Source of the DNA: Gloeocapsa sp. PCC 73106
Lineage (GTDB): Bacteria; Cyanobacteriota; Cyanobacteriia; Cyanobacteriales; Gloeocapsaceae
Assembly (NCBI RefSeq): GCF_000332035.1
Contig: NZ_ALVY01000208.1
Location: 1 to 48,253, forward strand
DNA length: 48,253 nt
Reading direction: 5' to 3'
Both the position numbers and the translations under genes were made by a program. How positions within the stretch are numbered: the first letter of the stretch is position 1; every line of letters starts with the position of its first letter. The notes under the pieces were generated by a model. That model saw nothing but the letters and a program-made list of their open reading frames with translations, searched no databases and was not told the DNA's origin. This document shows positions 24,673 through 32,723 of the stretch, in pieces.

Positions 24673-25683
24673 ACTCAACTGTTGAATATCTTTTTGCTGC
24701 AGTAATTTATTTCCCGTGGTGATTAGCGTTTTGATTGTTCCCGACTTAAGATGTTTACCGCGCTTTTGTTTATTGAGAATTAAGGGTTCTTCTGGTGACA
24801 ATTCAGTTAGATTGACTCCCATTTTTTGCCAAACTTTCCCAGAAATGACTACATTTTGTTGATTTGGCGCTAAAATCAACAATTCTTTCCCCTGTTGGAG
24901 TAGATTTCTAACCTCTAATTGACTAATTTCTTCCGCATTAAAGCCTAAATATTTGAACAGCATCACTAAGCGAATGCGTAAATCGGTAATCTGAAAAATC
25001 CCCTCATCGATAACAGTCCCAGGTTGAGCCGTTTGGGTTAAGTTATAGAGGAATTTGAACATTTCTTGATAAGTATCTTGTCCTATACCCGAGATATTTT
25101 TGAAATCTCTGAAGCGACGAAGAGGTAGAGATTTAGTGATCTTTTCCATCACAGGGTAAGATAAAGGGAATTTCTCCACCCAGAGCTCTGTCTGAGTGAG
25201 GAGATCGAGCATTTGTTTTTCTACTCCTTGAGCGGTAGTTTCGTTGTCGAGACAGATATATACGGTGAGCTGGGGTAGATTACTTAGATATTTTTCCATC
25301 AATAGCTTAACTTGAGACCAGTTTAACCCACCGCGATCGCAACCTAAGCGAGGAAAAGCTATAGATGTTATCCCCCACTCCTGATATTTAGCAGCAAAAT
25401 CTTGTAATCCTGTTTCGATCCACTCTAATTGAGAGGGATATTTCCAGTGATTTTTAGTGGGAAAATTAATAATATGAGGTTCGTCGTCATTGCGATAGAA
25501 GTTAACTTTGCCAACAGTAATTCCTTTCTTACGACATTGCGATACATATTCAGCGTACATTTGAGGAAAACGCAATTTAAACTCTAAAGCTAACCCCGCA
25601 CCCATGACACCCACACAATTAACGGTGTTGACGATGGTTTGAGCATTGAGGTTAAACACAGTAGTTTGTCTATATTCAAGCAT
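24658..25683 (-). CDS. darG: DarG-type macrodomain antitoxin (DNA ADP-ribosylglycohydrolase)
   Basis: The 341-residue partner of the DarT-like toxin four bases upstream. The N-terminal macrodomain (about 1-155) shows the ADP-ribose-binding motifs: TIVNTVNCVGVMGAGLALEF and ITSIAFPRLGCDRGGLNW. DarG removes ADP-ribose from thymidine in DNA and its C-terminal part also binds DarT directly; here the C-terminal half (about 170-341) is present and is of the expected size. The pair forms a DNA-modifying toxin-antitoxin and anti-phage system. The gene runs tail to tail with cbiO. Confidence 0.9.
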   Translation of the reverse strand: MLEYRQTTVFNLNAQTIVNTVNCVGVMGAGLALEFKLRFPQMYAEYVSQCRKKGITVGKVNFYRNDDEPHIINFPTKNHWKYPSQLEWIETGLQDFAAKYQEWGITSIAFPRLGCDRGGLNWSQVKLLMEKYLSNLPQLTVYICLDNETTAQGVEKQMLDLLTQTELWVEKFPLSYPVMEKITKSLPLRRFRDFKNISGIGQDTYQEMFKFLYNLTQTAQPGTVIDEGIFQITDLRIRLVMLFKYLGFNAEEISQLEVRNLLQQGKELLILAPNQQNVVISGKVWQKMGVNLTELSPEEPLILNKQKRGKHLKSGTIKTLITTGNKLLQQKDIQQLSLFSL

Positions 25684-25687
25684 GGGG

Positions 25688-26287
25688 TTAAAAATAGAGA
25701 TTTCTATTAACTTCTATCCTTAAATGATCCTGTCTTAGCTTCTTGATGTCAGCCACCATTTCATCAGAGTAACAGAAAACACTAAGAATGTTGCGTACAG
25801 CTATCTGGGGGTAGACCAAAACTTCAGCGCATTTAATTCTTTTCCCATCGGGTTGATCATACCAAATAGATTGGCGAATTATCTTCCAGTTTAAGCGCGA
25901 TAGACTCGACAAATCTTTATAGAATACTGTATTACTACAAGCCGCGTTACCATCGCTAAAAACGCTATGGGGTTGAAGTAAAACCAGAGGATCAATACCC
26001 AAGATAGCGATTTGGGATTGCAGATTTTTACGCACAAACAGCATCGGATTTCTCGGATTAAAGTAAAGGGGAACGTATCCATGTAGGGGAATTCCCCGTA
26101 CTATTTTGCAACTGCGGCGCTTTTGTACCTCTTGATCCGAGATATCAGTATAAGTTAAATTTTGAGAACAAGTCTGTTGACGAGAGAGAAGACCCCTGAG
26201 TAGGATTGAACCCAAATTATCCACATAAGTCATGTGGTAGAGGTAATCAATCTCATATTCAGCAAGTAATTCCTCGATTTGTTTCAA
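25688..26287 (-). CDS. darT: DarT-type DNA ADP-ribosyltransferase toxin (DUF4433)
   Basis: A 199-residue toxin that should attach ADP-ribose from NAD+ to thymidine bases in single-stranded DNA. Family landmarks: DYLYHMTYVDNLGSILLRGL near the N-terminus (His18), the HGYVPLYFNPRNPMLF segment, and the catalytic glutamate (Glu155) in IKCAEVLVYPQI. Length equals that of other DarT proteins and nothing is disrupted. The start is TTG at 26287, five bases after the stop of a small membrane protein gene and without a strong ribosome-binding site, so its translation may be low and coupled to the upstream gene. Confidence 0.9.
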   Translation of the reverse strand: MKQIEELLAEYEIDYLYHMTYVDNLGSILLRGLLSRQQTCSQNLTYTDISDQEVQKRRSCKIVRGIPLHGYVPLYFNPRNPMLFVRKNLQSQIAILGIDPLVLLQPHSVFSDGNAACSNTVFYKDLSSLSRLNWKIIRQSIWYDQPDGKRIKCAEVLVYPQIAVRNILSVFCYSDEMVADIKKLRQDHLRIEVNRNLYF

Positions 26288-26292
26288 CTTTG

Positions 26293-26559
26293 TTATGACT
26301 TCGTAGTGTTGGTTTCTAGATTATTGATTCTCTCTTCTAAACTCTTGATAGTATTTCTAAGGCTTAACCGATTAAAATTACTCATCCAGACTACCACAGT
26401 AGCGATAGTCGAACCTGTAATTACCGTCAAGGGTAAAATTAGACCACTTTTAGTCATTGAGACTAGTGGAATACAAATAGCTAGCATTCCCGTCGCAAAA
26501 GCCCAGATAATCGCAGTCATTCCAATTAGTGCACCATTGCCCATGGATTGATTATTCAT
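26293..26559 (-). CDS. Small two-helix membrane protein upstream of darT
   Basis: From ATG 26559 it has 88 residues: two transmembrane helices (about 10-32 and 40-58) and a charged coiled-coil tail (RNTIKSLEERINNLETNTTK). An upstream in-frame ATG at 26613 would overlap the divergent MEKHLA gene and add a low-complexity stretch, so I reject it. The stop is five bases before darT, suggesting one transcript. It may be an unrelated conserved cyanobacterial protein that happens to drive darTG, or a third member of the system; the sequence alone does not decide. Confidence 0.65.
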   Translation of the reverse strand: MNNQSMGNGALIGMTAIIWAFATGMLAICIPLVSMTKSGLILPLTVITGSTIATVVVWMSNFNRLSLRNTIKSLEERINNLETNTTKS

Positions 26560-26599
26560 ATTATAGTTTGATAGTAACAACAGCAGATAATTACAGTTT

Positions 26600-27073
26600 A
26601 TGACCGAAGTCATTTGGAAACAACCTCAAGTTATCCAATGGAGTCAATGCTTATTGAATAGCTATGAGAAGTATTTGGGAAAAGAACTTATAGTTAGAAA
26701 TGGTGACCCAGTAGCAGAGGCTGAATTTCTATTTTACGCTCCCTTTGTCCTAGTTTCCCACAATAGCGACACCGATCCCATTCTCAATTATGGTAATCAA
26801 GTCGCTTTAGAGCTATGGGAGATGGATTGGGAAGAATTTACACAAACACCCTCTAGATATACCGCTGAACCCGTTAATCAGGAAGAAAGACAAAGAATGC
26901 TCTCTCTAGCTACTCAACAAGGCTTTATCGACAATTTCCAAGGGGTGAGAATTTCTCGCACTGGTAAACGTTTTGTTCTGGAAAAGGCGATTATTTGGAA
27001 TATCGTTGATACTGAGGGTCAAGCTTGTGGTCAAGCGGCTACTTTCTCTGATTGGAAAATGTTATTTTCTTAA
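26600..27073 (+). CDS. MEKHLA-domain protein
   Basis: A soluble protein of 157 residues that is nearly all one MEKHLA domain, a PAS-related fold: VSHNSDTDPILNYGNQVALELWEMDWEEF is the PAS-like core (cited here in its key part NYGNQVALELWEM), and GVRISRTGKRFVLEKAIIWNI the following strands. No output domain is present. In plants and cyanobacteria the domain is assumed to bind a small ligand. It is divergent from the small membrane protein gene, sharing a short promoter region. Confidence 0.85.
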   Translation: MTEVIWKQPQVIQWSQCLLNSYEKYLGKELIVRNGDPVAEAEFLFYAPFVLVSHNSDTDPILNYGNQVALELWEMDWEEFTQTPSRYTAEPVNQEERQRMLSLATQQGFIDNFQGVRISRTGKRFVLEKAIIWNIVDTEGQACGQAATFSDWKMLFS

Positions 27074-27100
27074 GAATACCGCGCTCAAACTAATTAGGTA

Positions 27101-27433
27101 TCACTCAAGAGCAAGAGCTACTTTTACGCACATACGAACACCCTTCCAGTCACGTTCTGATAGATGCCCGATATCAACCAAGTTAGCGGAAGGGGGTAGG
27201 GTAACGATGAAACTGCGAAAAACAGAGGCAACCCGTAAGCCTGCCGCCGCCCAATCTTGAAGTTCGTAGTCACTTACGCCAAGTCCGCTCGTTCGAGTAG
27301 CAATGAGTCCAACAATCGTATCGGGGCGAGTTGCATGATAAGCTGCGGACGACAACACCACAGCAGGACGACGCTTGATAGCTGTGACACCAGGAAAATC
27401 AACCGTAACTATATCACCGGGCTTGAATGGCAC
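27101..27433 (-). CDS. PemK/MazF-like endoribonuclease toxin
   Basis: A 110-residue PemK/MazF-fold protein: FKPGDIVTVDFPG, KRRPAVVLSSAAYH and DTIVGLIATRTSG are the characteristic strands, and the C-terminus ends with the usual beta/alpha segment. It should cut mRNA when free of an antitoxin. Its start is GTG at 27433, overlapping a TAG stop (TAGTG) that ends a short relic frame reading LFPDEEEMV, which looks like the end of a lost antitoxin. No intact cognate antitoxin is present; the genes upstream belong to a different (UPF0175/PIN) system. Confidence 0.85.
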   Translation of the reverse strand: MPFKPGDIVTVDFPGVTAIKRRPAVVLSSAAYHATRPDTIVGLIATRTSGLGVSDYELQDWAAAGLRVASVFRSFIVTLPPSANLVDIGHLSERDWKGVRMCVKVALALE

Positions 27434-27605
27434 TAAACCATCTCCTCCTCATCGGGAAAGAGACAGTCTTATTGATTGTGCTTTGTGTGAGTTCGCTATA
27501 AACTGCTATGGGGATGATAATTTCACCATACAGCAGGTGCAATAAATCGAGTTGATTGATCGCTGCGAGGTTTGTGATGGGGGAGGTATCGCTGATAACG
27601 ATCAC
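27414..27605 (-). pseudogene. Truncated DUF3368 PIN-domain toxin
   Basis: Only the first 45-50 residues of a DUF3368/PIN toxin remain (VISDTSPITNLAAINQLDLL, then GEIIIPIAVYSELTQ); full-length relatives have about 150 residues. After TINKT the sequence changes to unrelated residues (SFPMRRRWFSAIQAR) in a shifted overlap with the PemK gene. The start GTG shares four bases (GTGA) with the end of the UPF0175 gene, the normal arrangement of this toxin-antitoxin pair. The later catalytic acids are lost, so the toxin should be inactive. Confidence 0.75.
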
Positions 27606-27847
27606 AAAACTCCTAATGACCGCAAATTTTCAATGTCTTGCTCTAAGTCTTCGACATCGTAATTAATGTATAAGTCCCGTTTGGCTAGTTCATGCTGGAA
27701 TTCTAAAACACTTAAACCTAACCAAGAGCGCACCTTACCGCTACTTATTTTGTTTCGTTTATAAAGCATTAGGGCTATTTCTAGCTGTAACTCGGCTTCG
27801 CTCATTTGAGTCGCTTGTACAATATCATCGGGGATAGTAACATTCAT
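27602..27847 (-). CDS. UPF0175-family antitoxin
   Basis: An 81-residue protein starting at ATG 27847 (MNVTIPDDIV). The core, SEAELQLEIALMLYKRNKIS followed by VRSWLGLSVLEFQHEL, is typical of UPF0175, a helix-turn-helix antitoxin group normally paired with DUF3368 PIN toxins. A longer in-frame start at 27883 adds an unlikely basic leader. Its toxin partner is the truncated frame just downstream, so it is now probably an orphan, unless it controls the PemK toxin further on. Confidence 0.85.
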   Translation of the reverse strand: MNVTIPDDIVQATQMSEAELQLEIALMLYKRNKISSGKVRSWLGLSVLEFQHELAKRDLYINYDVEDLEQDIENLRSLGVL

Positions 27848-27913
27848 GGGGTTTCTTCTGTATTTTAAGGTTAAGAGCAGCAAGATTTGAGCTCATTAAA
27901 GCTTTTGGAGAAA

Positions 27914-27986
27914 TGGAGAATAGGGGATTCGAACCCCTGACCTCTGCGGTGCGATCGCAGCACTCTACCAACTGAGCTAATTCCCC
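27914..27986 (-). tRNA. tRNA-Ala (anticodon CGC)
   Basis: A full cloverleaf on the minus strand, 73 bases. The acceptor arms GGGGAAT and ATTCTCC pair with one G-U; the D arm is GCTC/GAGT; the anticodon stem CTGCG/CGCAG encloses loop ATCGCAC, giving anticodon CGC (codon GCG); the T arm is AGGGG-TTCGAAT-CCCCT. CCA is not encoded. The HIP1 octamer GCGATCGC lies within the anticodon stem-loop. The gene starts two bases after the stop of the HAD phosphatase gene on the same strand and may be processed from its transcript. Confidence 0.96.
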
Positions 27987-27988
27987 GG

Positions 27989-28675
27989 CTAAATATCTAT
28001 TTTAGCAAAAATTTCGGCTAATCTGTCTAATTCTAAGTCACTTAACCGATCTACAGTCCAATTAGCGCGCCGTTGCAACATATGTACAGGATAGAAATTA
28101 GCAACACCCAATACCTGGATTTTAGCCTTTTTAGCCGCATCTATACCGCTAAAAGTTGTTTCTATAGCCAAACATTCCTGAGGGAATAGTTTTAAGCGTT
28201 GTAAAGCCAGTAAATGGCTATCAGGTTCAGGTTTAGAAGCTTCGAGATCATCTCCAGCTACAATTAACTGAAAATAGGCATTAATTCCTGTTTTTGCCAG
28301 AACTAACTTTACTTCTTCTCTTAAAGCACCCGTTACGATAGCCATGACTAAATTACGTTTTTGGATTTCCTCGAGAAAATCGACCAAACCAGGATAAATG
28401 GGTATTTCCTCCAGATTAAGTAACTGTTGTTGATAAGCTTCGGTTTTGAACTTAATTAACTTAGTCAAATTGGCATCAGAAATTATTCTATCCTTACTCG
28501 CCAAAAGTTCTTTCAAACCAGTGCGATCGCTCTTTCCCAAACAATACCGACGATAATCTTGCGGATCATGGAGTAAATTCTCTTTTAGGAGAATCTCTGT
28601 TAACACCTGTTCCCCAATCAACTCATCCTGGATAATCAAACCATTAAAATCAAACAGAACCGCTTTAAAACTCAT
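27989..28675 (-). CDS. HAD-superfamily phosphatase (beta-phosphoglucomutase-like)
   Basis: A soluble hydrolase of 228 residues from ATG 28675; a longer frame from 28723 would overlap gloA. Motif I is FDFNGLI, with the nucleophile Asp but Asn in place of the second Asp that usually acts as general acid. Motif II is in MAIVTGALREE, motif III lysine in EASKPEPD, and motif IV in CLAIETTFSGIDAAKKA, with the canonical acidic residue partly replaced. The helical cap lies after motif I, as in the phosphoglucomutase/phosphoglycolate group. The substrate cannot be told. It follows gloA by 34 bp and precedes tRNA-Ala by two bases. Confidence 0.85.
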   Translation of the reverse strand: MSFKAVLFDFNGLIIQDELIGEQVLTEILLKENLLHDPQDYRRYCLGKSDRTGLKELLASKDRIISDANLTKLIKFKTEAYQQQLLNLEEIPIYPGLVDFLEEIQKRNLVMAIVTGALREEVKLVLAKTGINAYFQLIVAGDDLEASKPEPDSHLLALQRLKLFPQECLAIETTFSGIDAAKKAKIQVLGVANFYPVHMLQRRANWTVDRLSDLELDRLAEIFAKIDI

Positions 28676-28709
28676 TGACGCGTCATAAGTAATACATATA
28701 CTTCTACTG

Positions 28710-29144
28710 CTAGACGCTAGCATTTACGGGTTCTTGTTCAGATTTAGCATCAGCTTCCTGTATTTCCAGTTGTATTAGTTCAATTTTGTAGCCGTTGGGA
28801 TCTTCAACAAAAGCGATGACAGTAGAACCGTGTTGCATTGGTCCAGGTTCTCTAATTACTTTACCACCGAGGGATTTAATTTTAGCACAAGTAGCATAGA
28901 TATCATCCACACCGAGGGCGATATGACCATAAGCGTTACCTAAATCATAGGTATCCACTCCCCAATTATAAGTTAACTCAATCACCGCTTCTGAAGCTTC
29001 ATCGCCATAACCGACAAAAGCGAGAGTAAATTTGCCTCCTGGATAGTCTTTTTGGCGAATTAAGTTCATCCCCAGAACATCACAGTAAAATTTGAGTGAT
29101 TCTTCTAGGTTACCTACTCTCAACATTGTGTGTAAAATACGCAT
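28710..29144 (-). CDS. gloA: Lactoylglutathione lyase (glyoxalase I)
   Basis: It converts the methylglyoxal-glutathione hemithioacetal to S-lactoylglutathione. At 144 residues it matches the short bacterial form. All four metal ligands are recognisable: His5 (ILHTML), Glu56 (AVIELTYN), His74 (AYGHIALGV) and Glu122 (GYKIELIQ). The C-terminal 15 residues are an acidic tail. The gene precedes the HAD phosphatase and tRNA-Ala on the same strand and probably shares a transcript with them. Confidence 0.95.
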   Translation of the reverse strand: MRILHTMLRVGNLEESLKFYCDVLGMNLIRQKDYPGGKFTLAFVGYGDEASEAVIELTYNWGVDTYDLGNAYGHIALGVDDIYATCAKIKSLGGKVIREPGPMQHGSTVIAFVEDPNGYKIELIQLEIQEADAKSEQEPVNASV

Positions 29145-29175
29145 AATTAAACCAACCTGCTTACTTGTTTTTAGT

Positions 29176-30405
29176 TTAACTAAAAAATAAAACTAAACTT
29201 TGTAATAAACCAATAATCAAGCCCAAGATTCCCCCCAAATTGACGATCGCCTGTAATTCATGCTTAACGATTCCTTGAACTGCTAGTTCTAAATCTTCAG
29301 AAGAAGTAGACTTAACGCGATCGATAATTACCTGATCTATCGATAAAATAGGGATAACCTGAGCGACTATTTTTTCTAGATCCTCTTCTAGATACCTTTC
29401 CAGAATTAACGCCAACTCCTGACTAATTATCTCCAAAGAAGTAGTAACCGCAGTGGATGCTTGTAAACGGTTAATAATAATCACCGCTACTTGATCCCAA
29501 TCGATAGATTGACCCAAACCTTGGATAAATTGAGAACCTCGATCTTGAAGATAACCCTGTACCGTTTGTCGGGTAGTGCTACGTAATTGTCTCACAGTAA
29601 CAACTGGAAGATTTTGCAGGGATAAACTCTTAAACCAGATTCTCAGACGACTGCGCACTTCCAGAGACAATAATAACTCTTGAAGACGGGTATTAGCGAT
29701 TTCTTTTTCATCCAAGCAGAAACTACGTAGACGAGTCAAAGCGTTGCGCAAACCAAAGAGGTTAGCTACCACCCAATAGGTACCACTCGTTTTTTCCCGA
29801 AAACCATCGTCAATAACTTGGACATTGCGATCGCTCAAAAATTCTATCAAAGCTTGTCTTAAAGTTTCTGGGGGAATAACCACATCTAACAGCCAATCAG
29901 CTAATTGTTTAGCCTGCAAATCACTCAACTCAAATTCTAATAAAACCTGGTCAAAGATTTGATTAATCTGAGTTTCTAAAAAATCTTCTCGTCGCGCTAA
30001 AGCCTTTAATAAGCGTGGTAAAGACTCACTAAACAAATCTCGTAAAATCTCTGCTAATACCTTGGCGGTTTTCTGTTCTTTATCGTTACGAACTTGAGTT
30101 AGTGCCGATTGTAGTAACCAGAGGATCGCGCTTTGGACTCTTTCTGTTTCCAACAAACGTTTAGCTAAATTTTGCAGCTCCGTCGGTGTCAGTAAAGATC
30201 CCATGATCGTATCAGAGACTCGCTTAGCCAAACGTTCCTGATTACGAGGAATCAATCCAGGAGTAAAGGGTAATCGCCGCTTACCCAGATAAATCGCCTG
30301 ATAGGGGCGAAATAGCATCTTGATGGCCAAATCATTAGTAAAATAGCCAATGATTGCCCCAGCTAGGGGAGGAATAATTAATTGCCAAATATTAACTGAC
30401 TCCAA
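29176..30405 (-). CDS. DUF445-family membrane protein
   Basis: A 409-residue protein with one helix at each end (about 8-25 and 388-406) and a long, mostly helical soluble middle. The N-terminus ([19 protein letters not shown], then [19 protein letters not shown]) is the signature of DUF445, found widely in cyanobacteria and Firmicutes (YheB-like). The function is unknown. The likely start is TTG at 30405; no ATG lies near enough to keep the conserved N-terminal helix. It stands alone between gloA and the divergent protease gene. Confidence 0.88.
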   Translation of the reverse strand: MESVNIWQLIIPPLAGAIIGYFTNDLAIKMLFRPYQAIYLGKRRLPFTPGLIPRNQERLAKRVSDTIMGSLLTPTELQNLAKRLLETERVQSAILWLLQSALTQVRNDKEQKTAKVLAEILRDLFSESLPRLLKALARREDFLETQINQIFDQVLLEFELSDLQAKQLADWLLDVVIPPETLRQALIEFLSDRNVQVIDDGFREKTSGTYWVVANLFGLRNALTRLRSFCLDEKEIANTRLQELLLSLEVRSRLRIWFKSLSLQNLPVVTVRQLRSTTRQTVQGYLQDRGSQFIQGLGQSIDWDQVAVIIINRLQASTAVTTSLEIISQELALILERYLEEDLEKIVAQVIPILSIDQVIIDRVKSTSSEDLELAVQGIVKHELQAIVNLGGILGLIIGLLQSLVLFFS

Positions 30406-30508
30406 CTTTATCTCAAATGATTTAGGGTCTTCTAGTTATTTTAACGAAAAACAAAAGTTAAGTTATGCTGGTAGTAAAACAAAAATTATTAGCACAGATT
30501 AGATACCT

Positions 30509-32278
30509 ATGAAAAGATTACTACTGTTGATTTTGTTTTTAGTAGGTTTGGGTTTTGCGGTAGTCAATTACCCAGGTCTAGCCAATCAAGGCGAATTTGA
30601 TTCTATTGTACTCGACTTTCGCGAAGACTTACCCAAGGTAGATATCAGAGCGAGTATTGAAGCGATCGCCCATGATTATAATCGAGAAGTCAGCCTCAAC
30701 AGCGTTTATAGCACCGATGACCATATTTACGTAGTTGAAGGCGACAAAACCCTACTCAACAATTTGCGTCGCTCTCCCGTTAAAAAACTGACTGAATATA
30801 TCGAACCTAACTATATCTATCGTGCTCTCGAAGTTCCCAACGACCCTGAATATTCGAAACAGTGGAACTTGCGTAGTATTAACGTGGAACAAGCGTGGGA
30901 CGAAGCCAAGGGTTCTGGTATTACTGTCGCTGTGATTGATACAGGAGTTAGTAAAGCTCCCGACTTTCAACAAACCGAATTTGTCGAAGGCTACGATTTT
31001 GTCAACGATCGCTCCGGAGCAGGAGATGATGTGGGACATGGAACCCACGTAGCTGGAACCATCGCCCAATCCACTAACAATAACTACGGTGTGGCGGGTA
31101 TCGCTTATCAAGCCAAAATCATGCCCATTAAAGTACTAGGCGCCACTGGTGGAGGTACTATCGCCGATATCGCCGAAGGAATTCGCTTCGCAGCTGATCA
31201 TGACGCTGATGTAATTAATCTCAGTCTTGGAGGTGGAGGAGCCAGTAACCTCATGGAAGAAGCGATTGACTACGCCTATTCTAAGGGAGTAGTAATTGTT
31301 GCTGCAGCTGGTAACTCTAATCAAAATGCCTCAGCTTACCCCGCGCGCTATCCCAAAGTCATCGGTGTTGCAGCTTTAGACTCTGGAGGTGATAAAGCCG
31401 AATACTCTAACTTTGGTGCAGGAGTAGATATCTCCGCGCCAGGTGGTGGCAAAGAAAGTAAAATAGTGCAGAATACGATCGATCCCAAAACGGGGGAATT
31501 CGTCTTCGCCGGATATCAGGGTACAAGTATGGCAACGCCTCATGTAGCTGGAGTAGCCGCTTTAGTTAAAGAGTTGGGGGTACAAGAACCTGCAGTAGTA
31601 CTCAGTGTCCTCAAACAATCAGCCCGCAAGATAGAACAAGATCCCCTCAATCACTATGGCGCGGGACAATTAGACGCAGCCAACGCGGTGAAATTAGCCT
31701 TGCGCGGACAGCTCAGTTTTCGAGACTTTTTCCGATGGATCAGAGATAATGGCTATCTCAATCCTCGTTTTTGGATCGATGGTGGTGCGGTGGCTTTGCT
31801 TCCTAAAATTGCCATGGTCTTGGGATCTTATCTGCTAGCTTGGTTATTACGCAACTATTTCCCTTTTGGTTGGAGTTGGTCTTTGAGTAATGGTCTAATC
31901 TTAGGTAGTTCGGGTCTATTTCTGTTCAGAGGATTCTATATCTTTGATTTACCTCAATGGCCATTTCGTCTGTTGGGTAGTTCTCTATCTGAGTTAGGTA
32001 ATGTAGTTCAAGGCACTACTCTATTAAATCCCCTGTTCGCTAGTGTCTTGATTCCCTTTTTACTAATTGGTTTACTCTCGAGTAATCAGGTGGGCAAATG
32101 GTTCGCTGTGGGCTGTAGTTTGGGTATGGCGTCGGCTTTGGGCGTGATGGCGATCGCTTCTCCCGACTTATGGCTAATTGGTACGGGTGCGATCGCGCGT
32201 GGCTTTTTAGTAGTCAACGCCTTACTTTGTTTCGGACTGGGTTATCTAGCTAGTCAAGGAGAAGCACAAGTACTATGA
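30509..32278 (+). CDS. Membrane-bound subtilisin-like serine protease (S8)
   Basis: A 589-residue secreted protease. A signal helix (about 3-20) and a propeptide-like region (to about 105) precede the catalytic domain with Asp144 (VAVIDTGVSK), His177 (VGHGTHVAGT) and Ser340 (GTSMATPHVAG); the oxyanion Asn is in AAAGNSNQNAS. After about residue 430 come some four to five transmembrane helices, an unusual addition that should anchor the enzyme in a membrane with the catalytic domain outside. Its stop overlaps the next gene by four bases (ATGA), indicating translational coupling with a small partner protein. Confidence 0.92.
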   Translation: MKRLLLLILFLVGLGFAVVNYPGLANQGEFDSIVLDFREDLPKVDIRASIEAIAHDYNREVSLNSVYSTDDHIYVVEGDKTLLNNLRRSPVKKLTEYIEPNYIYRALEVPNDPEYSKQWNLRSINVEQAWDEAKGSGITVAVIDTGVSKAPDFQQTEFVEGYDFVNDRSGAGDDVGHGTHVAGTIAQSTNNNYGVAGIAYQAKIMPIKVLGATGGGTIADIAEGIRFAADHDADVINLSLGGGGASNLMEEAIDYAYSKGVVIVAAAGNSNQNASAYPARYPKVIGVAALDSGGDKAEYSNFGAGVDISAPGGGKESKIVQNTIDPKTGEFVFAGYQGTSMATPHVAGVAALVKELGVQEPAVVLSVLKQSARKIEQDPLNHYGAGQLDAANAVKLALRGQLSFRDFFRWIRDNGYLNPRFWIDGGAVALLPKIAMVLGSYLLAWLLRNYFPFGWSWSLSNGLILGSSGLFLFRGFYIFDLPQWPFRLLGSSLSELGNVVQGTTLLNPLFASVLIPFLLIGLLSSNQVGKWFAVGCSLGMASALGVMAIASPDLWLIGTGAIARGFLVVNALLCFGLGYLASQGEAQVL

Positions 32279-32499
32279 ATACTCAACTCACGGGAACGAT
32301 TTCCTATCAAGATATTGGCGTGGGAACTTGGGTTTTAGTTACCTCCAATCAGGAAACCTACGAACTCCACGATCCCTCTCCTCAATTGCGTAAAGCTGGT
32401 CTTAAAGTCGCAGTACAGGGCGTAATTAGAGAAGATATCATGACTCTAGCAATGATTGGACCTGTTTTTGAAGTTGCATCTTTCGAGATTCTCTCTTAA
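32275..32499 (+). CDS. Small beta-rich protein coupled to the subtilase gene
   Basis: A 74-residue protein without signal or membrane segments. The alternating pattern (LTGTISYQDIGVGTWVLVTS, LKVAVQGVIREDIMT, IGPVFEVASFEIL) suggests a five-stranded OB-like barrel. Its ATG overlaps the protease stop codon, so it should be made in step with the protease. A role as inhibitor, chaperone or substrate-handling partner is possible but is only inferred from position. Confidence 0.7.
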   Translation: MNTQLTGTISYQDIGVGTWVLVTSNQETYELHDPSPQLRKAGLKVAVQGVIREDIMTLAMIGPVFEVASFEILS

Positions 32500-32591
32500 A
32501 AAGCTTTAACCCCTCTCTCTCAGCAGCAGGGGGGATAAAAGTTTTAGTGACACGATTAAACCGTAGTAAAACGGACTAAACTGTAGTTTTT

Positions 32592-32723
32592 GGTCTCACC
32601 TTGTGTGCGGCAGGTATTTGTCAGTATTCTTCATCTACAAACAAACCTAATGTGAGGACAGCAATTATTATCAGTGCCCGCGATATGAGCAAGAAGGAAC
32701 GCAAAGCTTATGGACGCAAGTAA
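32592..32723 (+). pseudogene. BrnT-like toxin, C-terminal remnant with frameshift
   Basis: Two adjoining plus-strand frames together give what looks like the end of a BrnT-type ribonuclease: GRYLSVFFIYKQT in one frame, then NVRTAIIISARDMSKKERKA in the next, ending AYGRK and TAA at 32721-32723. The change of frame is near 32645, where the first frame meets TAA. The N-terminal half is not found upstream. The end overlaps the start of the CopG-type antitoxin gene by 14 bases, the normal BrnT-BrnA arrangement. The toxin is therefore broken while its antitoxin survives. Confidence 0.65.

Noticed and set aside
26560-26613. Longer start for the small membrane protein upstream of darT
   Set aside because: It would overlap the divergent MEKHLA gene and adds a Leu/Asn-rich leader, whereas ATG 26559 gives a normal N-terminus.
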